From NCBI GenBank assembly GCA_023384355.1, contig JAHDWL010000019.1, forward strand, positions 17,891 through 57,446: 39,556 nucleotides of DNA, written 5' to 3'. Source of the stretch: Anaerolineae bacterium. Its GTDB lineage: Bacteria > Chloroflexota > Anaerolineae > Promineifilales > Promineifilaceae. This document shows, piece after piece, positions 25,227 to 34,414 of the stretch (position 1 is the stretch's first letter; each line of letters opens with the position of its first letter). Position numbers and translations under genes: made by a program. Under the pieces are notes generated by a model. It made no database searches, was not told the DNA's origin, and worked only from the letters and a program-made list of their open reading frames with translations.

Positions 25227-26597
25227 CTATCGCTTCTCCACGATGAACGTCGGCACAGTTGAGCCGCCGCCGGCCGACACGTTCAGCAGCGGGTCGGTGG
25301 AGAGCCGCGTCAGGCAGCCCTCGGTGTATTCCCCGTGGAAGGTGAACGGCGCGGTGTCGAGCATCCGGTTGTAGATCTGCAATGTGCCGTCGACCATACT
25401 CGGGTACGGCTCGTTGGGGATGGTGATGCGCTCCTGCACCACGTAAGGAGTCTTCATGGCGTTTTGCAGCGCCGCTTCCCAGCCGGTGGAGTTCGTATGC
25501 CAGCCCAGCACGATGCCGTGCCCGCCGTAGTCGTCGTTGGGCTTCAGCACGAATTGCTCGCGATATTTGGTCAGGAACGGGAGCAGGTCAACCGGCAGGC
25601 CCTTGTAGGTCGTCGTGCGCTCCTCGACGACGCGCGTCCACGGGATATGCTCGCGGATCGAGGCCAACTCGTCGGCCGTGTAGAGATCGGCGTTACGCTC
25701 GTCGCTGAGCACCGCCAGGGCCGCCTTCTTGTAGAGCAGCTTGCACGTGAACGGGTTCACCATGCACACGTCGTGATTGCGCACGGCCTGTACGACCGGG
25801 TTATCGGTGCCCATGCGCTCGATCAGCTCGGTGATGAGCACCCGCTTGTAGATCAGGTCGATGCGGTAGTCGCCGTCGTAGAGCGCCCCGTCGCGATATT
25901 CGACCGTGCGCGGGTCGACGATTCGCGCCGTCAGCCCCTGCGACCCGAAGTAGGCCACGAACAGCTCGAACTCGCTGCGGGTCGGCACCTCGGCCCAGTC
26001 GAGGATGGCGATCTGGGGCGCGCGGCTGCCGCCCTTCGTTGTACCCGAATATTGCCGCCAGCAATCGAGCAACACCTGCATCACGCTGTGGCGCGTGGGA
26101 ATGGTGCGCACCGAGTAACGCTTCAGAAACTCGCCCATCACCCGCAGGCCAAAGAAGGCGCTGTTGAGCACGTCGTTATAGGCTGACGCCGCCGGAACCT
26201 CGGCGTTGTTCTCGGTGAATTTCAGCTCCATCGTGCCGCCGGCGGTGACGAAGAAGGAGTCGAGCCGGCTGAGCGGGGAGTGCACCTTGAAGCCGGGGTC
26301 GATCTGGATGAGCGGCTCTTCCCAGTCGAACAGGCCGAACTGGGCGCGAAATTCGGGGTCGGCTACGGCCCGATGGGAGATTTTCTCGAAGGCGCGCAAC
26401 AACGGCTGGATGGCTTGGCGCAGGTAGAGATACTGCTCCGGCGTTAAAAAGCGTGGCCGCAGCACCGAACACAGCGGCCGCTCGCCGAAGAACAGCCCGC
26501 GCGAGCGCATCTGGTCGTTCAGCTTCTCGTGCGACTCAGCGGCGATGTCGTCGGTCAACAGATCATGATAGGTGATAATCGCTTCGGTCAGGGACAT
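25227..26597 (-). CDS. Circularly permuted ATP-grasp / glutathionylspermidine synthase-like ligase
   Basis: A 456-residue protein that I place in the glutathionylspermidine-synthase-like or permuted ATP-grasp group, which join a carboxylate to an amine using ATP. Visible blocks are ELKFTENNAEVPAASAYNDVLN (about 124-145), resembling the Glu/Asn substrate-magnesium block of the group, and FVLKPNDDYGGHGIVLGW (349-366), an ATP-binding lysine followed by a glycine-rich loop. PYVVQERI follows at 384-391. ATG 26597 is chosen because GGAGAGG lies nine bases upstream; a longer reading would run through a hairpin and add 23 unlikely residues. Last gene of the esterase/ATP-grasp operon. Substrates unknown. 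Confidence 0.75.
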   Translation of the reverse strand: MSLTEAIITYHDLLTDDIAAESHEKLNDQMRSRGLFFGERPLCSVLRPRFLTPEQYLYLRQAIQPLLRAFEKISHRAVADPEFRAQFGLFDWEEPLIQIDPGFKVHSPLSRLDSFFVTAGGTMELKFTENNAEVPAASAYNDVLNSAFFGLRVMGEFLKRYSVRTIPTRHSVMQVLLDCWRQYSGTTKGGSRAPQIAILDWAEVPTRSEFELFVAYFGSQGLTARIVDPRTVEYRDGALYDGDYRIDLIYKRVLITELIERMGTDNPVVQAVRNHDVCMVNPFTCKLLYKKAALAVLSDERNADLYTADELASIREHIPWTRVVEERTTTYKGLPVDLLPFLTKYREQFVLKPNDDYGGHGIVLGWHTNSTGWEAALQNAMKTPYVVQERITIPNEPYPSMVDGTLQIYNRMLDTAPFTFHGEYTEGCLTRLSTDPLLNVSAGGGSTVPTFIVEKR

Positions 26598-26624
26598 GGC
26601 GTTTGCCTCTCCGGGTTCGCTAAT

Positions 26625-26655
26625 AGACCCGACAGGCCGCCGGCCTGTCGGGTCT
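26625..26655. repeat. Perfect 14-bp hairpin between the two ATP-grasp genes
   Basis: AGACCCGACAGGCC (26625-26638) is the exact reverse complement of GGCCTGTCGGGTCT (26642-26655), with a GCC loop. No T-run follows on either strand, so it looks like a REP-type or mRNA-stabilising element. Its core recurs at 12796-12807. Confidence 0.75.
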
Positions 26656-26672
26656 CCATGAGACAACAGGCT

Positions 26673-27599
26673 CTAGCCGTTGAACATGCCGTTCCACTTT
26701 AACTCTTCGAGCTGCGGTCGGGGGTTCTGGGCCAGGTCAATGACCATATCGGCCATGCGTCGCACGCACCATTCAAAGTAGACCGGCGTGAGCGAGTTGA
26801 TGTCCATGTCGGGGGCCGGGTTCATGAAGTCGATGGCGTAGGGCACGCCGTCGCGGATGGCGAACTCGACGGTGTTCATGTCGTAGCCAAGCGCCCGGAC
26901 GAGTTTGAGCGCGTCGCCCACCACCCGCTCGCCCAGATCGGGCGAGAGATGCGCGTGGTCGACGATGTAGCGGCGGGCATGCGGATCGTACTTCATCGGC
27001 AACACGTCTTCCTGGCCCAGGCACATGCAGCGGACGTAATGCTCCCAGTGGATATACTCCTGCAGGATCATGGTGTGCAGCCCGGACTGGTTATAGGCGT
27101 GCCACAAATCTTCCTTGGTGTGGCATATGAACACGTCCTTCCAGCCGCCGCCATGGGCGTCCTTCAGCACGCAGGGCAGGCCGATGTAATGCAGCAGCCC
27201 GTCCCAGTCGAGCGGATAGGAGAGGTTACGCAGACTCTCGTCGTGGACTATGCCCGGCACGTAATCCTTGTTGGGCAGGACGATGGTCTTGGGGTGGGCC
27301 ACGCCCAGCCGATCCGCCAGGGAAGCGTCGAAGAACTTGTCATCGGCCGTCCACATAAACGGGTTGTTGATGACTGTCGTGCCCTGTAGCACGGCATTCT
27401 TAAGGTATGACCGGTAGTAGGGAACCTCGTGGGAGATGCGGTCGACGATGACCGCGTACTCGTTCGGCTCGTTCATATGCGTGCCGCCGAGCTTGACGAA
27501 CTCGGCCGTGACGCCCTCGCGGCGACGGTTCACCTCTTCGATGAATGCCGGCGGAAACGACCACTCTCTGCCAACCATCAGACCGACTTTCAGTGCCAT
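26673..27599 (-). CDS. RimK-like ATP-grasp ligase
   Basis: A 308-residue ATP-grasp protein expected to form an amide or peptide bond through an acyl-phosphate. An N-terminal preATP-grasp domain spans 1-95. The nucleotide-binding lysine is K146 in PCVLKDAHGGGWKDV, followed by ILQEYIHWEHYVRC (178-191). The metal-binding block is EFAIRDGVPYAIDFMNPAPD (245-264), with D257 and N260 as likely magnesium ligands. GGAGAGGGA lies six or so bases before the ATG. It is the middle gene of the operon, between the esterase and the second ATP-grasp enzyme. Substrates cannot be deduced; RimK-type activity (amino-acid ligation to a peptide or small molecule) is the family-level guess. Confidence 0.82.
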   Translation of the reverse strand: MALKVGLMVGREWSFPPAFIEEVNRRREGVTAEFVKLGGTHMNEPNEYAVIVDRISHEVPYYRSYLKNAVLQGTTVINNPFMWTADDKFFDASLADRLGVAHPKTIVLPNKDYVPGIVHDESLRNLSYPLDWDGLLHYIGLPCVLKDAHGGGWKDVFICHTKEDLWHAYNQSGLHTMILQEYIHWEHYVRCMCLGQEDVLPMKYDPHARRYIVDHAHLSPDLGERVVGDALKLVRALGYDMNTVEFAIRDGVPYAIDFMNPAPDMDINSLTPVYFEWCVRRMADMVIDLAQNPRPQLEELKWNGMFNG

Positions 27600-27651
27600 G
27601 TTTGTCCCTCTCCTAAACAGTTTTCAGTAGACTCAGCAGCCATTGGAAGCG

Positions 27652-27677
27652 ACGACCCGGCCCGGCCGGGCGGTCGT
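27652..27677. repeat. GC-rich hairpin between the esterase and the RimK-like gene
   Basis: ACGACC (27652-27657) pairs with GGTCGT (27672-27677) and GCCC (27660-27663) with GGGC (27668-27671), closing a GGCC loop with a two-base bulge. It lies immediately after the esterase stop and has no T-run, so a processing or stability role is more likely than termination. Confidence 0.5.
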
Positions 27678-27680
27678 TGT

Positions 27681-28400
27681 CTAATCGTGCCCGCCGATAT
27701 ACAGCCGGATCATCTTGTACCAGTAGGGCCAGTCATGCGACCAGCCGTCCCACAGGCGCAGCGCGTTGCCGATGCCCTTGTTCCAGAGCGCGGTCGACAG
27801 CCGCTGGCTGCTCTCGCGCAGTCCATCGTCGCGGCCGACGGCCAGGATGATGTCCTGCCCGCGCAGCAGTTGCAGCCGCCGCCAATCCTGTTCGCCGCTG
27901 ATGTAGTCGATGGGGTTGTTGAAGTAGATATTTTCGTCGTAGTAGCCGTCTGTCCAGCGGGTGATGTCGTAGATGCCGCTCATGCCGATGGCGCGGCCGA
28001 CGAGATCGGGGTGGCGCAGCGCATAGTTCAGCGCGTGATAGGCCCCGAAGCTGGCCCCGGCGGTGATCATGAACGGGTTCCCGTTCTTCTGGCGCGAGAG
28101 CGGCAGCACCTCGTTGGTCAGATAATTGTCATACTGGATGTTGCGCCAGGCGCGCGCCCCGGGGTGTTTGCGCCGCGCATACCAGCTCTCCTTGTCCACG
28201 CTGTCGACGCAATACGCCTGCAGATGGCCGGCCTCGATCATATCGCCCAGGACATTGAACATGCCCCGGTCTTCCCATTCATAATAACGACCCATCGACG
28301 TGGGAAAGGCCAGCAGCCGCGCTCCGGCGTGCCCGATGATGAGCAGCTCCATGTCTCGCCCCAGTGATGGGCTATACCAGCGGTGATATTCGCGATGCAT
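27681..28400 (-). CDS. Alpha/beta-hydrolase esterase (PF00756-type)
   Basis: A 239-residue cytosolic protein of the putative-esterase family. The nucleophile elbow is G115-A-S117-F-G119 in TAGASFGAYHALNYALRHPD, the likely acid is Asp191 or Asp192 in AVGRDD, and the catalytic His222 lies in GWSHDWPYW; all three residues of the triad are present. There is no signal peptide. The ATG is preceded by AGGAGAGGAA. It is the first gene of the operon with two ATP-grasp ligases, so it may release, trim or transfer an ester or acyl product of those ligases. That link is inference from gene order. Confidence 0.85.
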   Translation of the reverse strand: MHREYHRWYSPSLGRDMELLIIGHAGARLLAFPTSMGRYYEWEDRGMFNVLGDMIEAGHLQAYCVDSVDKESWYARRKHPGARAWRNIQYDNYLTNEVLPLSRQKNGNPFMITAGASFGAYHALNYALRHPDLVGRAIGMSGIYDITRWTDGYYDENIYFNNPIDYISGEQDWRRLQLLRGQDIILAVGRDDGLRESSQRLSTALWNKGIGNALRLWDGWSHDWPYWYKMIRLYIGGHD

Positions 28401-28532
28401 CGTCTGTTAATTCCTCTCCTGATCCGGATTGATTCACTCCATTGACGCGCCGCGTCGCGCTGCGCCGACAGGGGCGATCTTAGCGCGGAATGATAGCACG
28501 GCCGGAATGAAACACGAAATAATAACCCCGTC

Positions 28533-28563
28533 TTAACCCTGATCATCAATCTCAGGTTATACT
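28533..28563 (+). promoter_or_regulatory. Predicted leaderless promoter of fabF
   Basis: TATACT (28558-28563) ends eight bases before the fabF ATG; TTAACC (28533-28538) 19 bases further upstream is a fair -35. Transcription would begin at or next to the ATG, and there is no ribosome-binding site, so a leaderless mRNA is predicted. Confidence 0.5.
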
Positions 28564-28571
28564 ATCCGATA

Positions 28572-29846
<1,275 letters not shown>

Positions 29847-29875
29847 GCGATCAGGACGTAAGAGCGCGTTCCTGG

Positions 29876-29903
29876 TTCGCATTTCCGGCAAACAGGATAA
29901 AAT
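29876..29903 (+). promoter_or_regulatory. Candidate promoter of the PRC-barrel gene
   Basis: TTCGCA (29876-29881) and TAAAAT (29898-29903) are 16 bases apart, matching consensus at 4 and 5 of 6. The gene starts 30 bases downstream, after an AAGGTG ribosome-binding site. Confidence 0.4.
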
Positions 29904-29932
29904 CAGGTTATATCAAGGGAAGGTGATATCAC

Positions 29933-30523
29933 ATGCGTCTGGGAAAAGATTTACTCAATAAGCCGATTTATTCCATCGATGAGGGCAAGTTGTTGGGCAA
30001 GGTACAGGACCTGTACCTCGACGAGACATTTGAGACCGTCCTGGGCCTCTATCTCGGCACGCAGGGGCTTGTCCGGCGCAAGGCGGAGCTGATCCAGTCC
30101 AGCGATGTCGTCGTCCTCGGCACGGACGCGGTGCTGGTGCGCTCCGGGAACGTCGTCACCGACGACAGCGCCCTGCCGAAGGCCAAGGGCTGGATGCGGC
30201 GCGACAAGTTAGCCGGCCGCGAGGCCGACACGCCCGGCGGCACGCGCCTCGGGGCCATCGGCGATATCATCGTCGACCCCACCGGCCATATCACCGGTTT
30301 CGCCATGTCCAAGACCTATGTGGAGGGGCCGCTGGCCGAGAAGCGCGTCATCAGTCGTAGTGTGATCCTCGACACGGGGCAGGAAGACGGCCGCATGACG
30401 GTTGACCTGGCCAAGCTGGAGGCCTCGCTCATCGACGCCGAGGCGGTGCCCTTGGCGGTTGGGACTGTGGCCGACATCCCCAACATGGTCGTGCTCGACG
30501 ACGACCCCTCTGCCTCGTCCTGA
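29933..30523 (+). CDS. PRC-barrel domain protein
   Basis: A 196-residue soluble protein with two PRC-barrel-like halves: residues 1-85 (MRLGKDLLNKPIYSIDEGKLLGKVQDLYLDETFETVLGLYL) and about 90-185 (GTRLGAIGDIIVDPTGHITGFAMSK). PRC-barrels occur in photosynthetic reaction centre subunit H, in RimM and in many small proteins that bind RNA or stabilise other proteins. Nothing nearby suggests photosynthesis or ribosome maturation. Partner and role are unknown. A terminator follows. Confidence 0.85.
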   Translation: MRLGKDLLNKPIYSIDEGKLLGKVQDLYLDETFETVLGLYLGTQGLVRRKAELIQSSDVVVLGTDAVLVRSGNVVTDDSALPKAKGWMRRDKLAGREADTPGGTRLGAIGDIIVDPTGHITGFAMSKTYVEGPLAEKRVISRSVILDTGQEDGRMTVDLAKLEASLIDAEAVPLAVGTVADIPNMVVLDDDPSASS

Positions 30524-30531
30524 TCGCGACA

Positions 30532-30568
30532 AAACGGGCGGGCGACGAACCGCCGCCCGCCCCCGTTT
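30532..30568. terminator. Terminator between the convergent PRC-barrel and flavodoxin genes
   Basis: AAACG (30532-30536) pairs with CGTTT (30564-30568) and GGCGGGCG (30537-30544) with CGCCCGCC (30554-30561), with a two-base bulge and a nine-base loop. The flanking A/T runs are short on both sides, so it could act in both directions, but weakly. Confidence 0.6.
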
Positions 30569-30593
30569 CTCGCGCCTCGAAAATCGTATTTTC

Positions 30594-31127
30594 CTACGCT
30601 GTTTCGGCAACGCCGAAATCTATCACCAACTGCGCCACCCAATCCTGGATGCGCTCCTCGGTCATCTCGCTCTGGTTGTCGTCGTCCAGCGCCAGTCCCA
30701 GAAAGACGCCATCTTCCACGGCCAGCGAATTTTCGAACTGGTAATCGCTGGCGTCGGTGAAGCCCACCAGCTCCGCCCCGCGCTCTTCCAGCTTCTTGCC
30801 GATGATACCCATTGCGTCACAGTAGTTGTCGGGATAGCCGAACTGGTCGCCGGGCGCAAACATGGCGACCTTCTTGCCGCGCATATCCAGTTTGTCCAGC
30901 TGGTCGAACTTGAGGTCCCAATCGTCCTGCAACTGGCCAATGTTCCACGTCGGGCTGCCGATGATAAGCTGGTCATAATCCTGCATCTTCGCCGGGTCAA
31001 CCTGACCAATATTATAGATGTCGATCATTACCGGGGCCGTCGCCTCGAAAGTCTTCTTGATCAACTCCGCGTCCATTTCCGTGTTGTCTGTGCTCGATCC
31101 GTAAAAAAGCCCGATTTTCATGGCCAT
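30594..31127 (-). CDS. Flavodoxin (long-chain type)
   Basis: A 177-residue FMN-binding electron carrier. The phosphate-binding loop is SSTDNTE at residues 11-17 (Asp where Gly is most common), the isoalloxazine loops are GSPTWNIGQ and PGDQFGYPDNYCDAMG, and the insertion of about 20 residues that marks long-chain flavodoxins is present. It can replace ferredoxin under iron limitation or serve a dedicated partner; no partner enzyme is adjacent. AAGGAG lies just before the ATG; a second in-frame ATG two codons later is equally possible. Confidence 0.95.
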   Translation of the reverse strand: MAMKIGLFYGSSTDNTEMDAELIKKTFEATAPVMIDIYNIGQVDPAKMQDYDQLIIGSPTWNIGQLQDDWDLKFDQLDKLDMRGKKVAMFAPGDQFGYPDNYCDAMGIIGKKLEERGAELVGFTDASDYQFENSLAVEDGVFLGLALDDDNQSEMTEERIQDWVAQLVIDFGVAETA

Positions 31128-31200
31128 TATTCTCCTTGTTGTGGCTGGGGAGTCAGGGAGGGTCGTCCTTCTAACTCGCTGTGCCTGAATCTATGACTAA

Positions 31201-31206
31201 AGTATA
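31201..31206 (-). promoter_or_regulatory. Candidate -10 box of the flavodoxin gene
   Basis: TATACT on the minus strand, about 73 bases before the flavodoxin start. The -35 region (TTACCG at 17 bases) matches poorly. Confidence 0.35.
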
Positions 31207-31260
31207 GGAGGAGATGACCAGGCGGTAATTGATCCGCGTCAACTAACCGAAAGAAAATAA

Positions 31261-31824
31261 TTAAGGATGGCCGCCGGCCACTGAATCCATGATGTCCATC
31301 ACGTTAACGGTTGTGTTCCAGTTGCGAATCGTCATCGACTTGTAGAGCGGAGAGGCCATTATCGTGTTCAACCGGCTTTTGGTGCGTTCGGCGCTAAGAC
31401 GCTGCGAATAGATGACACCGTTACCCGGCCATATCATGTCGACGCCCTCGCGCGGATTAAACGCCGCCATCGCGTCAGCCACGGCAACGTCCATCAGAAA
31501 TATGGCGTCGCTGTGGTACTTGTCGGGCTGATCGCCGAAGCCGTCCGGTTTGTCGGCGATAACGCGCTGGAACTGATTGTGGGATAACACCAGGACCTTG
31601 ACGAGTTCGGAGTCGAGCGTGAAAGCGGCGGGCAGCGCGGCTTCTACCAGATTTTGTATCTCGCCTTGCAATTTGTCGGACTTCAAAACTACATTGCCGC
31701 TGGCGATGTATGTCCTGATCTCGGCAAACCCCAATTCCGCGAGGATTTGTTTCAGCGCTGCCATGGGGACTTTGTTCTTGCCGCCGACGTTGATGCCGCG
31801 CAGGAGTAACGCATAAGTCTTCAT
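31261..31824 (-). CDS. DUF1697 family protein
   Basis: A 187-residue protein of the DUF1697 family, recognised by the opening TYALLLRGINVGGKNKVPMAALKQILAELGF, followed by TYIASGNVVLKS and the C-terminal RTKSRLNTIMASPLYKSMTIRNWNTTVNV. The function of the family is unknown. I chose ATG 31824, because GGGAGG lies six bases upstream and the family starts at this position. It lies between flavodoxin and comM on the same strand, with an 8-bp tandem repeat in the gap to comM. Confidence 0.9.
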   Translation of the reverse strand: MKTYALLLRGINVGGKNKVPMAALKQILAELGFAEIRTYIASGNVVLKSDKLQGEIQNLVEAALPAAFTLDSELVKVLVLSHNQFQRVIADKPDGFGDQPDKYHSDAIFLMDVAVADAMAAFNPREGVDMIWPGNGVIYSQRLSAERTKSRLNTIMASPLYKSMTIRNWNTTVNVMDIMDSVAGGHP

Positions 31825-31890
31825 AATAACCTCCCTGATTGGCATATGGTCTTGACTATGGCAACCGCCACCAGCCACAGCTTACTGCGC

Positions 31891-31934
31891 ACTGACCTAC
31901 TGACCTACTGTCTTACTGACCCACTGACCTACTG
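31891..31934 (+). repeat. 8-bp tandem repeat between comM and the DUF1697 gene
   Basis: Five units of ACTGACCT (the third as ACTGTCTT and the fourth as ACTGACCC) plus a partial ACTG lie in the gap just downstream of comM. Degenerate copies suggest an older array than the one at 12177. Confidence 0.85.
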
Positions 31935-31943
31935 GAAACCGCC

Positions 31944-33470
31944 CTACTGTCCCCGCGCCCGATATTGCAACGCCTCAGCCAGATGGGCCGGGCCGATCTC
32001 GTCGCTTCCGGCCAGATCGGCAATGGTGCGGCTGACCTTGAGCACGCGATGGAAACCGCGGGCGCTGAGCCCCATTTGGGTCATAGCGCTTTTCATCAAG
32101 CGGCGGCCGGTGTCGTCGAGGACGCAGTGCTGGCGCACTTCGCCCGGTCCCATGTCGGCGTTGGCGTAAAGACTGGTGCCGGCAAAGCGCCGCGCCTGTC
32201 GCTCGCGAGCCGTCTCCACCCGGGCGCGCACGGCGGCCGAAGTCTCTCCGCGCCGGTTCGACGACAGCTTCTCGTATTCCACCCGCGGCACGTCGACGTG
32301 GAGGTCGATGCGATCCATCAGCGGCCCGCTGACCCGCTTCTGGTAACGGGTGATCATGGCCGCGGAACAGGTGCAGGCGTGGGTCGGGTCGCCGTAGTAG
32401 CCGCACGGACAGGGGTTCTGCGCGGCGATGAGCATGAAGTTGGCCGGATACGTGACGCTACCCGTGGCCCGGCTGATCGACACCTCGCGCGGCAACCCCT
32501 CCAGCGGCTGGCGCAATACCTCGATGAGGCGTTCGCCGAACTCCGGCAGCTCGTCGAGGAAAAGCACGCCGCGATGGGCCAGCGAGATTTCCCCCGGTCG
32601 GGGCCACTGCCCGCCGCCCACCAGCCCGGCATAGCTGATGGTGTGGTGGGGCGAGCGAAACGGCCGCGCCCGCACCAGCGGTGTCTCGGCCGGCAACATC
32701 CCGGCCACGCTGTAGATCTTGGTGACCTCCAGCGCCTCGTCGATGCCCATGCGCGGCAGGATTCCCGGCAGCGCCCGGGCGATGAGCGTCTTGCCGGAGC
32801 CGGGCGGGCCGGTCATCAGGGCGTTGTGCGCCCCGGCGGCGCTGACCTCCATCGCCCGCTTGACGTGTTCCTGCCCCATGATGTCGGCGAAGTCGGTGGC
32901 GTACTCCACTTCACCGTCGAAGGCGGTGGTCAGGTCGACGGCCAACGGGGCCAGCGGCTCCATGCCGGTCAGATGGTTGACCAGCTCGGCCAGCGTGCGC
33001 ACCGGGAACACCTCCAGGTCGGGCATGAGGGCGGCCTCGGCGGCGTCGGCAACGGGCACGAATAGGCGCTTGAGGCCCAGTTCGCGCGCCTTGGCCGCCA
33101 GGGGCAGCACCCCCTTCGTGTGGCGCGTGCTTCCGTCCAGCGACAACTCGCCGAAAAACAGCGACTCATCGAGCAGGTTGTGCCAAATCTGTGAGGTGGC
33201 GGCGAGGATGCCGACGGCTATCGGCAGATCGTAGGCCGGGCCTTCCTTGCGCAGGTCGGCCGGGGCGAGATTGACGGTGATCCGGTGCAGGGGAAAGGTG
33301 AAGCCGCTGTTCTTGACGGCGGCATAGACCCGGTCGCGGCTCTCGCGCACGGCCGCGTCCGGCAGGCCGACGAGAGCGAAGTAGGGTTGTCCCTTGACGA
33401 TGTCGACTTCGACGTTGACGAGTTCGGCGTCCAACCCCACGATGGCCGCGCTGAGCACTTTGGCGAGCAT
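31944..33470 (-). CDS. comM: YifB/ComM family AAA ATPase (magnesium chelatase-like)
   Basis: A 508-residue AAA+ protein. The N-terminal ChlI/Lon-S5-like domain spans about 1-135 (VDIVKGQPYFALVGLPDAAVRESRDRV, ITVNLAPADLRKEGPAYDLPIAVG). The ATPase core has Walker A GPPGSGKT, Walker B FLDELPEF and AQNPCPCGYYGDP. The C-terminal domain contains GFHRVLKVSRTIADLAG. In naturally transformable bacteria ComM is a hexameric helicase promoting branch migration during integration of DNA; conservation in non-competent species shows wider recombination roles. The ATG follows a TATAAT box by seven bases, so the mRNA may be leaderless. It is divergent from the UDG gene. Confidence 0.95.
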   Translation of the reverse strand: MLAKVLSAAIVGLDAELVNVEVDIVKGQPYFALVGLPDAAVRESRDRVYAAVKNSGFTFPLHRITVNLAPADLRKEGPAYDLPIAVGILAATSQIWHNLLDESLFFGELSLDGSTRHTKGVLPLAAKARELGLKRLFVPVADAAEAALMPDLEVFPVRTLAELVNHLTGMEPLAPLAVDLTTAFDGEVEYATDFADIMGQEHVKRAMEVSAAGAHNALMTGPPGSGKTLIARALPGILPRMGIDEALEVTKIYSVAGMLPAETPLVRARPFRSPHHTISYAGLVGGGQWPRPGEISLAHRGVLFLDELPEFGERLIEVLRQPLEGLPREVSISRATGSVTYPANFMLIAAQNPCPCGYYGDPTHACTCSAAMITRYQKRVSGPLMDRIDLHVDVPRVEYEKLSSNRRGETSAAVRARVETARERQARRFAGTSLYANADMGPGEVRQHCVLDDTGRRLMKSAMTQMGLSARGFHRVLKVSRTIADLAGSDEIGPAHLAEALQYRARGQ

Positions 33471-33477
33471 GAGGCGG

Positions 33478-33483
33478 ATTATA
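33478..33483 (-). promoter_or_regulatory. -10 box of a predicted leaderless comM promoter
   Basis: A perfect TATAAT on the minus strand ends seven bases before the comM ATG, and no ribosome-binding site is possible between them. The -35 region is weak. Confidence 0.55.
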
Positions 33484-33649
33484 TCATCCTCGTGATGTGG
33501 GGAAGAGTATTGTGGGGGCGAAAGTTCGAAATCAGCGAGTCACCAGGTCAACAGGCGTTGCGGGGCTGTGACAGAGAAATTGGTATGGGAAGACTGTGAC
33601 ATGGTCGGCTGCATTCATTCGTCGCTCGTCCGTGCCATATGAATTGGCC

Positions 33650-33677
33650 TTGCCTTTTATGGTTTGATTCCTACAAT
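33650..33677 (+). promoter_or_regulatory. Promoter of the uracil-DNA glycosylase-like gene
   Basis: TTGCCT (33650-33655) and TACAAT (33672-33677) are 16 bases apart (4 and 5 of 6 to consensus). The gene starts 31 bases downstream with a GAGGTG ribosome-binding site. Confidence 0.55.
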
Positions 33678-33707
33678 GGGCAATAAGCTACAAGTAGAGG
33701 TGAAGCC

Positions 33708-34343
33708 ATGCAATTCGGCCTTTTCGAGGATAGACCCAACTACTTCGCGACACTCGGCGACCTTGTTGCGGCCATGATGAAGCTGGAAGACGACCCGCTC
33801 TTTCCGGCCGGCACCAACATGGTCATCTATCGCGGCAACCCGCAAGCGAAACTGATGATCATCGGCGAGGCCCCCGGCACCGAGGAAGATCGCCAGGGCA
33901 AGCCGTTCGTCGGCCGCTCCGGCCAGTTGCTCGACCAGATTCTCGCCTCAGTCAGCCTCGATCCGGAGCGCGACGTCTTCATCACCAACGCCGTCTTCCG
34001 CCTGCCGCCCGGCGACGACGGCAAACCTTTGCGCAAGCCGACATCGGACGAGATCGCCTACTACAAGCCCTACCTGATGGAGATCATCCGCCTGGTCGAC
34101 CCCAAAATCATGTTGCTGTCCGGCAACGTGGCCACCGAATCGCTGTTAGGCCAGACTGGCATCACCCGGCTTCGCGGCCAATGGTTCCGCGTCGGTGAGC
34201 GCTGGGCCATGCCCATCTTTCACCCCGCCTACCTGCTGCGCAACCCCTCGCGCGAGCCGGGCAGCCCCAAGGCGCTCATGTGGGCAGATATCAAGGAAGC
34301 GCGACGGAAGTACGACGAAATCATGGCCGGCGATCAGGGCTGA
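33708..34343 (+). CDS. Family-4-like uracil-DNA glycosylase lacking the Fe-S cysteines
   Basis: Expected to remove uracil from DNA, or to be a derivative of that fold. Motif A is G53-E-A-P-G57 followed by [17 protein letters not shown], motif B is H172-PAYLLRNPS, and INTNAV-like IFITN lies at 91-94, all as in family 4 UDGs. The four cysteines that hold the [4Fe-4S] cluster in family 4 are absent: the aligned positions are about L26, D29, R98 and Y119, and the whole 211-residue protein contains no cysteine. GAGGTG precedes the ATG. Catalytic motifs are intact, so activity without the cluster is plausible. Confidence 0.88.
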   Translation: MQFGLFEDRPNYFATLGDLVAAMMKLEDDPLFPAGTNMVIYRGNPQAKLMIIGEAPGTEEDRQGKPFVGRSGQLLDQILASVSLDPERDVFITNAVFRLPPGDDGKPLRKPTSDEIAYYKPYLMEIIRLVDPKIMLLSGNVATESLLGQTGITRLRGQWFRVGERWAMPIFHPAYLLRNPSREPGSPKALMWADIKEARRKYDEIMAGDQG

Positions 34344-34414
34344 CAATCGACGCCGCTGGTGGTATAATTCCCGTACAGAACTTGCAGACCTTACGGACAG
34401 GCGGACAAAACATC

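Noticed and set aside
31891-31934. A possible CRISPR array in the comM/DUF1697 gap
   Set aside because: The units are 8 bp and directly adjacent, without spacers or cas genes; it is a simple tandem repeat.
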